Below, in pieces: positions 50,668-62,474 of a stretch of 62,474 nt of DNA. Location of the stretch: positions 1 to 62,474 of the forward strand of contig NGBS01000903.1 of assembly GCA_002245135.1 (NCBI GenBank), in the 5' to 3' direction. Below the pieces are notes generated by a model. The model worked only from the letters and a program-made list of their open reading frames with translations, was not told the DNA's origin and ran no database searches. Position 1 is the first letter of the stretch. Each line of letters begins with the position of its first letter. This stretch comes from Proteromonas lacertae (lineage: Eukaryota > Sar > Bigyra > Opalinata > Proteromonadidae). A program made the translations under genes and the position numbers.

Positions 50668-50822
50668 TAGTGTGTTTTTTAATTGATCTTTATTGTTTTT
50701 TAGGGATATTAGAAGAATACACAATTTACTGTATTAGGATGTGTATTAGAGTGTATTCTTTTTTCTTCTTCATTTTTCTTTTGTCTTTATCTGTCAATCC
50801 TTTTGAAATCTATCATTATCAA

Positions 50823-51657
50823 ATGTCATTATTCCAAACATTCACTTCGTATATTTGTTTTTATTAATAAAATTAGACAAGAGTTATTATCTAAACAAGC
50901 AGCTCATGAGTTGATCAATATAGCGGAAGAGTCTATCAAAAAGAATGGTCGTTTTGTTTTGGCTATTGCAGGAGGATCTCTTCCAAAAATACTAGCTTCT
51001 GGTTTAGATTCAAAATATAATTATGAGAAATGGTATGTATTCTTTGTGGATGAAAGATGTGTAGCTTTAGATGATAAAGATAGCAATTACAACCTATTTA
51101 TGCAAACTCTTCAGCCAATACTGAATTTGCCAGAGGATCATATATTTCCTATTAAATACAATGAAGATCCAAAAGTAATAGCACGAGAGTATGAATATAT
51201 AAGATGTAATATTTAGTTATGAAACTGATTTATTAAAATTCTTTGTCAAAACAACAGAATATCCAATATTTGATATTATATTATTAGGAATGGGAGAAGA
51301 TGGACATATTGCCTCATTGGTATATATTTCTATTTTTAATTTATAGTTTCCAAATCACAAATTCTTTGAATACAAAGATTTCATAACAGCAGTATTTGAT
51401 AGTCCAAAGCCTCCTCCATCCAGAATATCTTTTACCATGCAATTGATATTGAATGCAAGGTACATAAGGTTTATTGTTACTGGATCAGGTAAATCAGCTG
51501 TTTTGAATAAAATATTTAACGAAAAAGATTTATCAAGACCTCCAACACATGTATAAATCGAATAATTATATTATAGCTTAATTTGAAACACACTAATGTT
51601 AAATGGTATTTAGATGATGCAGCTGCAAGTGATATTCGTGAATTGGAAAGTAATTAA
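50823..51657 (+). CDS. 6-phosphogluconolactonase, 241 aa
   Basis: This is the second enzyme of the oxidative pentose phosphate pathway, hydrolysing 6-phosphogluconolactone to 6-phosphogluconate. The coding sequence is join(50823..50848, 50877..51188, 51217..51319, 51347..51550, 51577..51657), with introns of 26-28 nt. Length and motifs fit the SOL/DevB family: FVLAIAGGSLPKIL, VFFVDERCV and LLGMGEDGHIASLFP, then FIVTGSGKSAVL and a short DDAAAS tail. No targeting signal is evident, so it is likely cytosolic. The exon joins fall inside conserved blocks and restore them exactly, which supports the micro-intron model. Confidence 0.95.
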
Positions 51658-51850
51658 TTGTGAATATATCGTTATTTATGCTTTTATGAGAAAATTGATT
51701 GTTATTCATTAAAGAGACATAAATTAAAATCGAAAAACATCCACAGGTGTATTTTTTAATTGAAAATAGTAATGAGTATATTGCCAGTTTTTCATATCAA
51801 CGAATTTTGTGATACTGCAATTGACAAGTCATTTGCAAGAGTTGTTATAA

Positions 51851-54800
51851 ATGAAATTCTTAATAATTCTTTTTATAGTGATAATAAATAGTTCTTGTGC
51901 TATTAACGTAGGATATATTGTTCCAGCAGAAGAAGCTTTTAATGTAAAGGATGCTTTAGATGAATATAGTGATTCTATTAATTCACAATTGGAAGGCGAT
52001 GCTAAATTTGTCATTCAAAGCATTTCTTCGTATGATGGTACGGTAGAGAAGTTAAGTAGATGCATTCAGCACATTTTTGAACAACCATGTACAGATAATT
52101 ATATCGTTTTGTGATAAAACAATATATGAGTTTAATTTTACAAATAAATATGAAGATTTAGTTGTGTGGTGTATTAATCCTGTAGCTCCTCGAATATGCA
52201 AAAGAAACTTGATCGCTGGTGATTTAATAGACTATTCATTGGAGATGAGTATATTATATATTTTCATATATACTTTAGTAATATCACTAATTGTTTATCA
52301 GTTCTATCCGAATTTCGTGTATATTGGTGGAAATGACAATACAATAAATGAAGTTATCAGTGAGCAGATGATTCTGTTAAGTCAATCAGTAGGTATGACC
52401 TTAATAGCAAATTTAGACCATGATGTGAAGAAAGAAGATATAAAAAAAGCATTAGAGTTATGTCTGACTTACCAATACAAAGATGGATGTACAATTGTTA
52501 CTAATGCTAATGCAGTAGATGTATATGAAGAAATACTAAGCGTTATTCGAGATGCTGTTGCAGATCCAACTAAAAAGATTCAATTAGGTTTATTTAGTTC
52601 AGGAATGAATTATAAAATTATGGACCAGATATCTACACAGAATAAACCATTTTTGAACATGGCTGGACAAATTAACTCATTCTCAGACTTACCTGTTACT
52701 GGTAATGATATTTCTGCTTATAATGCTCTTAATACAAACCATTACTATCCAGATCTAGAAGCACAAATGTATATTTTCAAATATCTTATGTATTTACCTA
52801 TAGAATTGGTATAATCAACATATTAAAATTAGCATATGAAAGAGTACCATCTCAAGATGCATTTATACTACTTAGTGCTATATATAACACACCAGTTGAT
52901 TATGTAGGTGGTAAAATAATGTTGAGAGAGAATCACTACACTACATCTAATAATTACATAGTTACATTAGGTGCTAATGGTAGACACAGTATATTGAATG
53001 CAGTTGTCGATTTAGACACATTAAATGATCCTCTCAGTGTGTGTGGTAAAGTAAAAGTAGAAGAATGTAACTTCGTATATAATATAGAAAATGGTATAAT
53101 ATCTAAAGAAATTGTGACAATTTTATTCATTCATGAATTGTCTCCTTCAACTATATTTTTTGATAGAACTGTAAGAATTTCAACATTAGAAACTATTAGA
53201 GACATTAATAGTAATGGTGGTTTATTAGATAAGACAATTACTCCATTATATATATCAATTAGTCAGTATGATGATATGAAAATATTTTTAAATGATGTGA
53301 ATAAGATTATAATTGAAAATAATATTTCAGCTGTGTTTTTCTCAGGAAATGTAACTATTCGAGATTCAATTATACAGTCTACTAAACCTACAAATGTAGA
53401 ATTATTCTATTTAGATTATACTGAAGGTAATATATGTGAACCAAATGTCATATTTACAGGAATATGTGGAACAAACATAATATATGAAACTGTTCGTTTT
53501 ATCGTAGAGAATTATATAGATAATATAACAATAATTGGTTCAACCACTTCCAGAGGAAGATCATTAGTAGAATTATTGAAATCTCAATTAGCTGTATTTG
53601 GTAAAACATATGGAGTATCTTTATTAATAAAAGACGATAGTGATGATTATTATAAAGAAGCTGAAATCATTGTTGATAGATTAGTTCAGTTGTATGATAT
53701 ATCAAAAGGTGGATTAATTGTCAATGTTGCTGAAGATATTTATAATGAAGCAATCTATACAACTCTATATAAGAACAATATAACTATACAAAATGGTTGG
53801 AAATCTGTGTCATATTCATTAGATGAATTGCAATCATATTATATTAATAAAGTAACTGGTACAAATATGTATGGATATTCATTTGTAGGACATTATTTAG
53901 ATATATTGAAGAATAAAGAAATGGAAAAAATAAAATCATATTTTAAAGATAAATTTGCTGTTGATCTTCCTATTTCCAATAGGTTAGTTATTGCTTATAA
54001 TTCAATTCATTTCTGGATAAAAGCCTGCGAATTGTCTTTATCAACCAATCCTAAGTTATTTCGTTCTCATTTATATCAAACCACATTAAATATAGATAAA
54101 AGTCCTGGTGGTATTTATTCAGTTGAATATACAGGTTATGCAACAATGGTTTTACGAATTGGAAGAGTATAATATTATTAAATATTATAATATATAGTTA
54201 ATATCAAATACAAAGGTTGTTATTATTAAGAATAATACATATGTTCATTCTACAAATATATTTCACAATGAAAGTTATATTTGTACATGGAAAGATAATG
54301 CTGGAACAATAATAAAGAGTACATATTTAGTTGGTGTTATTTATGATATAAAATCATATGAAGGTATTCAGTATTTAGATAATTTACAACTTGTCATTGA
54401 TTTAATCAATTATGATGGTGGAATAAATGGTAGAAATATTGATATATATGTAGATTCTGAGTTTAATGGAAATTACACTGAAACTATTTTGAAACTAGCT
54501 AAGAATCCTTATCTGATAGGTTATATTGGCACTACTAATAAAGAAGAAAGAGATGAAATAAATGATGTATTGGAAATAGTTGATAAATTGTTATTAAGTC
54601 CACATCAAAGTGTTGGTGAAGTTACTTATAAGAACATAATTCAATTGAATTCAATAACCAATCAATTTACTGAATTCCCATTAGTTTCATTTTACCAAAC
54701 ACATAATTGTGTTATTGCATTTTTAACAAATGATTCTATTGGACATTCAATTGGTCATTATATTGTAAATAAAGCAAATCCATTAGGTTTTTATCCAAAT

Positions 54801-57800
54801 GTTACATATGTTGATGAAAAGAGTAATAATATAGATGATGAAATTGAAAGAATAACCAACATATTGAACAGCAATTTAACTAATATTGATACATGTGCTA
54901 TATTTACATATTTACAAAGTGTGACAGGTGTATTTTTAAAGTCAATTGATGGAGAATATGATGTAGATAATTATCCAGTAGTTATGTTAGATTATCCAAA
55001 AACACTTTTAGAAACATATTTTAAATCAAATTCAAGTATAAGTAAATCAATATTGGTTGGAAGATATATCTTATCTATAACATCATTAGATGCTGATACA
55101 AATTTGAATAAGAAAATATTCAATATTATAAAGACTTATAAAGGTAATCCATATGAATTAATGTCAGTAATCACAACTGCTATATATAATGGTGTTCATG
55201 CTGTACAATTAGTGATGAATAGTAATATAAGAACTTCTTCAGATATGAGAAATAGTTTATATAATACTGAAATTGAAACTGGTGTTGGGAATGTTAAATT
55301 ATATAAGAATAATTATGTATCTAATTATATCTATATAATGCGTATAATAAATGAAGAATATAAAGCAAATTATTATGCTTATTCTGTATTACCAATTTAT
55401 CCAGAAGTATGGAATAGTTTTGATCATGGTAATGAATATTATAGAACTGATTTTCTTAATAGTACTGAAATGATATTAGACAATTATATTGGAATTGCAT
55501 TTCTATTGGATATTGAGAATTATCAATCTACTTATGCATTATATAGATATTATTTAGGATTATTGGAAATAACCAAAGAGAATTTAAATGGTTATATTCA
55601 GTTTAAGAGATTAAAAGGTGAAATATACAATTGTCCAAAAAGTTCTGAAGATGCTTCAGGATTATTGATTGAATTGAATAGAAGAGGATTTAGGTTATTA
55701 GTAGGAGGATGTGATATGGAAAGAGAAAATTATTTAGAAGATGCCTTAAGTTTGTTAAATATGATATTATTATATACTGGGTTAAATGAAGGAAATAGAT
55801 GTTCAAAGAATGTAATATATGTAACTGCAAGTCCAAATCAAAGAATTATTCCTCCATTGTTATATTTAATGAATAATATTGATAATGAATTGGCTTTATT
55901 ATATGATGAAAGATTCAAATCTTGTGCTGATTTGTTGCAAAATGTTGCAGAAACATTGGATTATAAAATACAAATATCAAAAATAATTATACAAAAAGAG
56001 ATGAATAGTAGATTGTTAAGGTTTTTAACTACTATAATAAAGAAGTTTCCAGATGGAATTCCAATTGTATTTATTGGTAGACCAGAAATGACTGAAAACT
56101 TTTTATCAACAGTATATACAATTCTAAAAGATGATTATCATGATTCGATGGTAGAAATAACTGAAGTATACCCTATTTATGTTTATGATTTGGAAAAGAC
56201 ATATTTTAGTAATGTAAAGATTGCAGATGGTGTGTTATTTTTCTCACCATTTTTATACAACAGTGATAATCAAAGAAATATTGAGTTTTTTACTAACATC
56301 AAAAATTATACTGGTAATTCATTAAATCCTACATATTATGATGCTATTTATCCAACTGTAATCTCTATTATATCTAATGCGTTGAAAAATACAAAAGATT
56401 TAAACAATATAACTGAAATAAGAAAATCACTTTATGGAATTGAACCACAAACAGATATTGGAGTAGTAAAAATATCTAAAGACAACATTTTGAATCAAGG
56501 AAATTTGTTAGGAAAAGTGAATATTAAAACTGGATTAATTGAAGGAATAAATCAATTGAATTATCTATGGAAAGGCGAACCTTGGAGAAGTGTTTTAAAT
56601 GAAAAACCATATTATATCTGTAATCAAATAGTTGAGCATAATGGAATAGCTATAGGTGATAAAATTGAACCTAATACTGTGAATATAGGTATTATATTTC
56701 CCAGTGATATTGATTATAAAACAAATGGTTTATTATTGGTTAAAACAGTAATATCAATGACTAATTATATCAATGAAAAGATTGAAAAGAATGAAATTCA
56801 TTCAAAATATTATTTAGTTCCATATTATATAACAGTGTCATCAGAGAATACTACAAAATCAGTGGAAATAATAAAGAATTTTACAGAATATTATGAAATT
56901 GATGCTTTATTCGGAGGATGGACAACTGAATTGAGATATGCATTAAATGATTATATTGTTGAGAATAGTAAATTGTTATTTTATTTCTATGATTATGAAG
57001 GAAGAGAATGTTTAAGAAATGTGTTTTATTTTGCTAATCCATTCAGTACCTATTTCACTATAACACCTTGGTTAAAGAATAATTATCCAGGTATTGGTGT
57101 TGTTTTAGTATTTTCAATAACTACAACATCTAAATCAATAGCACAACAGATTGAATCACAATTTAAAGTATATGGTATAAATGTTATTCATAAATATGAA
57201 AGTCCTACTGACAATCATGATTTTAAACCACTTATGGATTTGATAAGAAGATATACAGTTAATGGTGCAATATTTGTATCTTTTTTAGAAGGAAGAAGTT
57301 CTGTTTTGTTAATACAAGCAATGAATGATGAAGGGTTAAAACCACCAGCTTATTTTAGTTTATCAATGAATTTAGATTCTTTATTAATTGATGAAACATT
57401 TGTTGGTCATTATTATACTATTACAGTAGATTCAAATAGATTATCATCAAATGAATATAAGGAATATTCGAATATTCTTAAATCATATTTTTCTTATCAA
57501 ACAAAATATGTTCAAAATATAGCAAGACCAGCTTCATTGATGTCTATATTTTATAATATGTATGTGAAAGGAAATTTCAAATCAAATGCTGAAGTTTTGA
57601 GGCATTTAATGATGAATGAAAAACATGATACACCTGCAGGAATAATTTCATTCTTACCTAATAATCATGTTGAATATTTCATTAGCATAAGAAAAGTGAT
57701 AGAAAGCGAAGATTATGAATATGATGTTTTAGATGTATTTAATTCACTAATAGAATATATACCAAGGTCATATGAATCATTCTTTAGTAATAATCCAATG

Positions 57801-60800
57801 TATTTGTGTGACTTACAAAATACAATGGATGCTGTTGAAATATCAGAGATATTTATTGGTGTAATAGTCAAAGTATCCACTAAAAATGATTGTGATAATT
57901 CTGTTTTAAATGGTGCTATTAGTGCAATAAGAAGTATCAATGATAATGTATTAATAAATGGTTATACATTTGTACCAAAATTAGTAGAATATTCTAATGA
58001 AATTGATGAAATAATTATTGATAAGATTAATGATATATTAGACATGGATAATGTAGTTGGTATTATAGGATGTACAAATATTAAATGTAAAAGTGTAGTA
58101 CAAAAATTAGCAATTGATAAGAAGAAGCCATTTATATATCCCAAACAGAGTTTAGGTCAAGAATGTAATTATTTTACAATATATACAGGTCTAGTTCCTA
58201 ATCAATATATGAGTAGATTATTACAATACATATTATCATTAGATGTTATTCAAAATGTCTATTATGTTGGTAATAATGATAATGATACAATGTTGTTTTT
58301 TGATATATTTGCTGATGCTTCTAGTGGATTATTATTACATCAAAATGACTTATATATAAATGAATCATACAGCTTAAATGTAGATAGAGTTAAATCCAAT
58401 ATATTTTCATATAGGAATAATATAGATGATGGTGGTGTTATTATTGTATATTTATCAATTGTAGAAGCTATTCAATTTATGGAAATATGTAGTGATATTA
58501 AAATAGACAAATCTAAATGGAATATATTTATAATGAATATAGAGATTGAAGAAATTACTAGTAGTGGTGTATCTTCAGAAATATTAAATAATATACATAT
58601 TATTTCTCATTACTTTTCTGATGTAGTTTCTGATGTAAATGAAAAAACAAAAGAAGTAGTATATCATTATACTGCAGTTGAAAATCCATCTGCCTTGTAT
58701 ATTTCTACATATGTTGGTATAATGTTATTGAAAAATGCAATTGTTGGTATATATGAAAATAGTAACGGCAATATATCAAGTATATATAATTGGGATATAC
58801 TAAGGAAGAGTATGTATCATAGAACAGTTGAATTTGGTGCAGGAATAATCACATTAGAACCAAATCATCATGTCAATTTACCTTTTTTCGTAGGGAAATA
58901 TTCATCAACAGAAAAGAGGTTTATTACTGTTTATTCTAAGTTTGATCATTCTGAAGCAGAGGCTTGGAGTTGGTATTTGCAAGAATATACTGGAAAGCAA
59001 TGTAATTATGAAGGTAAAGGTGAAATATATGATGTTAAAACCATAAGAATATTATTAGTTGGAAGTATCACTGGTGGAGATAGTGAAGAAAATAAGGGTA
59101 TTGTTGATGTATATCAATTAGTAATTGATGAAGTTAATGAATTAGGAGGAATCAAGGATTTCATCCTAAAAGGTGATATCTATGATACTCAATCTAATAC
59201 TAATTATTGTAGTAACTATATACTTCAATATAAAGCAAAATATCATCCATATTTAATACTAGTATCTGCTGAAGAAGAATGTATAAAGAAAGTAATAGAG
59301 AGTGAAGATGATACATCCTCGTTTTATTTAGTATTAAATCAAGTAAATATTGGTTATTGTAAATCAAATGTTATATTATCTGGATTTCATCCTACACTTT
59401 ATGAGAATATTTTAGATGTATTAATAAATAGAGAATATAATAATTATCTGTTAATTGGATCTTCCTATTATCATGTTACAGGTTTTGTGACTTTGTATTT
59501 TAAGAAATACGGATATAAATTCTATGAGCCATTAGTGTTTGATACAAATATAACTAAAGAAAACATTACCGAATATCTAAACAAATTCATGTTAACATCA
59601 CCAAGGAATGAAAGTAACATAATCATATTTGTTGGATATAATCCACAATTCGATGTATTGCAAGAAGTATTAACAAAGTTGAATCTATCTGAACCATATA
59701 TGAATGTAATATCATTATATATGTATTATGAGTTAAAGAAAGGCAATATTATTGATTTTGAAGGTGTAACTGGATATAACTATCGATCACAAACTAAAGA
59801 GAATAAATTATTCATTGAAAATATGCAACAACGTTTAGGTTCAAAAGATGAAATAACAGATGCAATAGAAAGAAGTTATTCTGCATTTAGATTAATGGTA
59901 AAAGCTATGAATGAAAGTTCAGAATTAACATATTTATCAATAAAAGAATCAATATTTAAAGTCAAATATAATTCTCCAGAAGGGGAAATATCACTTGCAG
60001 TGAATCAACAAATGAAAAGAAAAATGATCATTTTTAAAGTAGATAAAAATGATGGTAAAGAAATAATTACATTTCAAACTGGAAATTATGTAGAACCAAT
60101 AATATATTACACTATTGATTCAACTTATCCAGTGTGCGATTTTACTGATAAAACGATTGGTGAAAAAGGACTTCCAACTACTTATGCAATCGGATTATTA
60201 TATTCAATGACAGGTGCATGGAAAGGTATTGAAATACAAATATTCCATACGATTCTATTAGGATTATCAGATATAAATGAAAGAAAATATTTTGGTGATA
60301 CATATGTTATATATGAATTATATGATACAAAATCAAGTGTAAAAGGTTATGTTGATGGATTTAATTCATTCAAAGCAAATGGTAATATTTTGTATGTATT
60401 TGGAGGATCAAATCATGAGACATATCAAGCATTACTTCCATTATTCGAAAAGGTTAGAAAAATATTCATTTATACTGGAATTAATTATAATACTGAGTGT
60501 TATGCTCATACATTTTCAGTTTCAAAACATCCATCACAAATAGCTGAAGCTAGTTTACATTATCTAATAGAATCAACTACAAATGTAGTATTATTACATT
60601 CTGAGAAATCTGAATATTCTAAAGTGGTCTATAAATGGATTTATAATAGGTTTACTAATGTATCAATGGGGATTATTGGTAATATAGAGTATAACAACAG
60701 CTAATTATGCAGTTCATTCAATAAATACAGTATTAAGAAATGGTGGGTTATATTTTGAATATATTATCTGATGAAAAAGAGAATTTAAATTTCTTTAATG

Positions 60801-62474
60801 AAATGTGTAAATCAATCTATTACCAAATAAATACAAGGTTATAAGTGTATTAATAGATGAAAATTTAATACATAAAGTTGATAATATGAAATGTATGAAA
60901 GGAAATGTGTTGTTAGATACATATTTTGAGTCATTAGGAAATAAAGCATTGAATAAAATTGGTGTTATTAATTTATCAACTTCATTTAATATTGCATTAC
61001 ATTCCTATTTAGGATCAAATATAAGAATAACAAGTTTACATGAAAGTGCATATTCTGGATTATTAATATGGTCAAATACAATTAGTAAGCTAAGTACAGG
61101 CAGATCAATATGATATTACCAAAATTATTGGTATATTTACCATATCCAATTCAGTTCCATCGGATTCAGTAGATGTTGAAAAGAATAATTTACTTTCTAG
61201 AAGAATGTATGCTGCTACTGTAACTCCAAATAATCAATTATTAATTGAATATGGTCCAAAAGGTGTATTTTATCCTGAATTGTTTAATCAATACACTAAT
61301 ACAACAGGATGGTTTTGTGATGTATCAAGAACTAATCAGGAATATAGTTACTATAGTTATCCACTATATATTGCATTTATACATGAAAAAGATGTAGGTG
61401 TGAAAACTGAAATATATATGTCATTAGTAGAAGATGCAACAATTAGAGATATTAATGATAATGGTGGTGTATTGAATCATAGATTAATTGGTGTTCATTT
61501 CTTCCCTTCTAAACATCTAATATTTGCTAAAGCTCGTGAAATTACTCTCAGTAATCAATATCAAATTATAATTGGTTGTATGACATCTTATTGCAGAGAT
61601 GAAGTTTAGTAGATATGTTAATAGAAATGATAATGATATGTTATTCATTGATACAGGTAGAGATAATGGCAATGCCATGTTATAGAAAGACAGTTATAAC
61701 TGGAACAACAATGGCTCAAAAATTACCTTTATTATTGGATTATTTAAACAATGTTGGTATTCATAATATAATAATTATTGGTTTGAATGATGCTTATTCT
61801 GTTATAGAAGCTAATGAGATTTATAATAAGACAATTGATGCTGGTTATAATATTGAAGGAATATTTTATTGTTCGCCATACAATAAAGAAGAAATAGCAA
61901 AGATTATGTCGAATATTACTGATATTATTAGTAGAATTGGTAGAGTAGGAGTGTTTAATTTATTTGAATCAAATCAGAATCAAGTTTTAAGCGAATATTT
62001 AGTAGCTTTTGGTGCTAGATTTAACGTTTTTAATATGATTTTCTTTAACTTTGAACCATTTGAGTTTACTGATGATATGTTAGTTCAATTAACAGGATCT
62101 TTTGTTGTTTCATCATATTCTACTGTTTTATCTGAAACAACAAGTGATACATTCAGTTATACACTTAGTACAGAATTTACAAAATACAGTCAAATGTCTG
62201 AAAGTATAGAATCAGCTTATGTAGCAATAAAGTTGTGGGAATCTGCATTAGAATATGCTTCAACACAAACAAAAGAAGAAATACCAAGTAGAGCTTATCT
62301 TCGTCTGAGTTATTTTAATGTCAGACTTACAGCACCATCTGGAGCAGTAAATGTCCAACATAACAATCATTTATCTAAAAGTGTAACATTATTTAAAATT
62401 AATAATGATAATCTTGATTTAGTAACACCAAGAAAAGGAGTAAAATATTATCCACCTGATATATTATATGGAGT
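51851..62474 (+). CDS. Giant protein with at least nine tandem type-1 periplasmic-binding (ANF-receptor/urea-binding-like) domains, cut by the right edge
   Basis: A signal peptide (MKFLIILFIVIINSS) is followed by repeated modules of about 390 residues, starting near 51899, 53107, 54331, 55491, 56680, 57850, 59040, 60180 and 61366. Each begins with a hydrophobic strand (IGIIFPS, IRILLVGS, AIGLLYS). Later it has a GIIG/LFGG strand and an extracellular-style FTG/YTG motif. It ends like bacterial urea/amide-binding proteins, G.I.L..NHH.....I.K. Linkers often hold one Cys in P/Y-x-C-D/N (YICNQ, YLCDL, PVCDF, WFCDV). These domains bind small ligands outside the cell in class C receptors and cyclases. 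No membrane span is in view, so the effector may lie beyond the edge. Clear introns include 52249-52278 (3n, stopless), one near 52768-52802 and 54169-54199. Frames also change near 52,090 and several times in 60.7-61.7 kb. Confidence 0.8.

Noticed and set aside
50655-50867. 70-codon hydrophobic open frame between the PPR and lactonase genes
   Set aside because: It overlaps the PPR stop and the first exon of the lactonase, is full of Phe/Ile/Leu from T-rich sequence, and has no conserved feature.

Overview
This window comes from a very AT-rich, gene-dense nuclear genome of a single-celled eukaryote. The evidence is spliceosomal introns in nearly every gene, a signal-recognition-particle receptor, an snRNA-activating complex subunit, an NBAS-like ER tether, a PPR protein and FYVE fingers. 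The introns are tiny, about 24-45 nt, typically GTAT...TAG and sometimes plain ATT microsatellite. Eighteen of the nineteen genes whose end is visible stop with TAA, one with TAG, none with TGA. I cannot name the lineage. A nephrocystin-1-like C-terminus and a TTC6-like TPR protein hint at a ciliated or flagellated organism; that is inference.

Layout. 1-3.8 kb (minus) holds a broken, edge-truncated Polinton/Maverick-type protein-primed DNA polymerase. Next come two palindromes, a small orphan gene (4.0-4.4 kb) and a 1 kb gene-poor stretch with a foldback repeat and short hairpins. From 5.5 to 19.1 kb lie a double-FYVE/F-box/armadillo protein, a leucine-rich-repeat protein, a protein with a duplicated C-terminal module, a 2,250-residue TPR protein and a fucosyltransferase-like enzyme. 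From 19.2 to 24.8 kb WDR17 and SNAPC3 diverge, with their starts about 17 bp apart. From 25.4 to 34.1 kb on the plus strand lie SRP receptor alpha, a secreted PDZ-PA-PA protein, an ATF6-like membrane bZIP, glycerol kinase and a Gln/Pro minisatellite protein. From 34.2 to 42 kb on the minus strand lie a BAHD/condensation-type acyltransferase and a long EF-hand protein with the nephrocystin-1-like end. From 42.2 to 51.7 kb on the plus strand lie a Cys-rich orphan, an NBAS/Sec39 homologue, a PPR-like mitochondrial protein and 6-phosphogluconolactonase. From 51.85 kb to the right edge there is one giant secreted or receptor protein with at least nine tandem type-1 periplasmic-binding domains.

How the genes relate. 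There is no operon logic. Several genes touch the secretory pathway (SRP receptor, ATF6-like factor, NBAS, PDZ-PA protein, fucosyltransferase), but this looks like chance grouping. Divergent pairs share very short promoters. The most unusual items are the nine-domain ligand-binding array, the EF-hand/nephrocystin-1 combination, the PDZ-PA-PA architecture, the stopless 3n micro-introns that hide inside open frames, and clusters of frame changes in two otherwise well-conserved genes.

Exon coordinates were worked out by hand from frame continuity and splice signals. Protein families were assigned from recalled motifs, not from searches.
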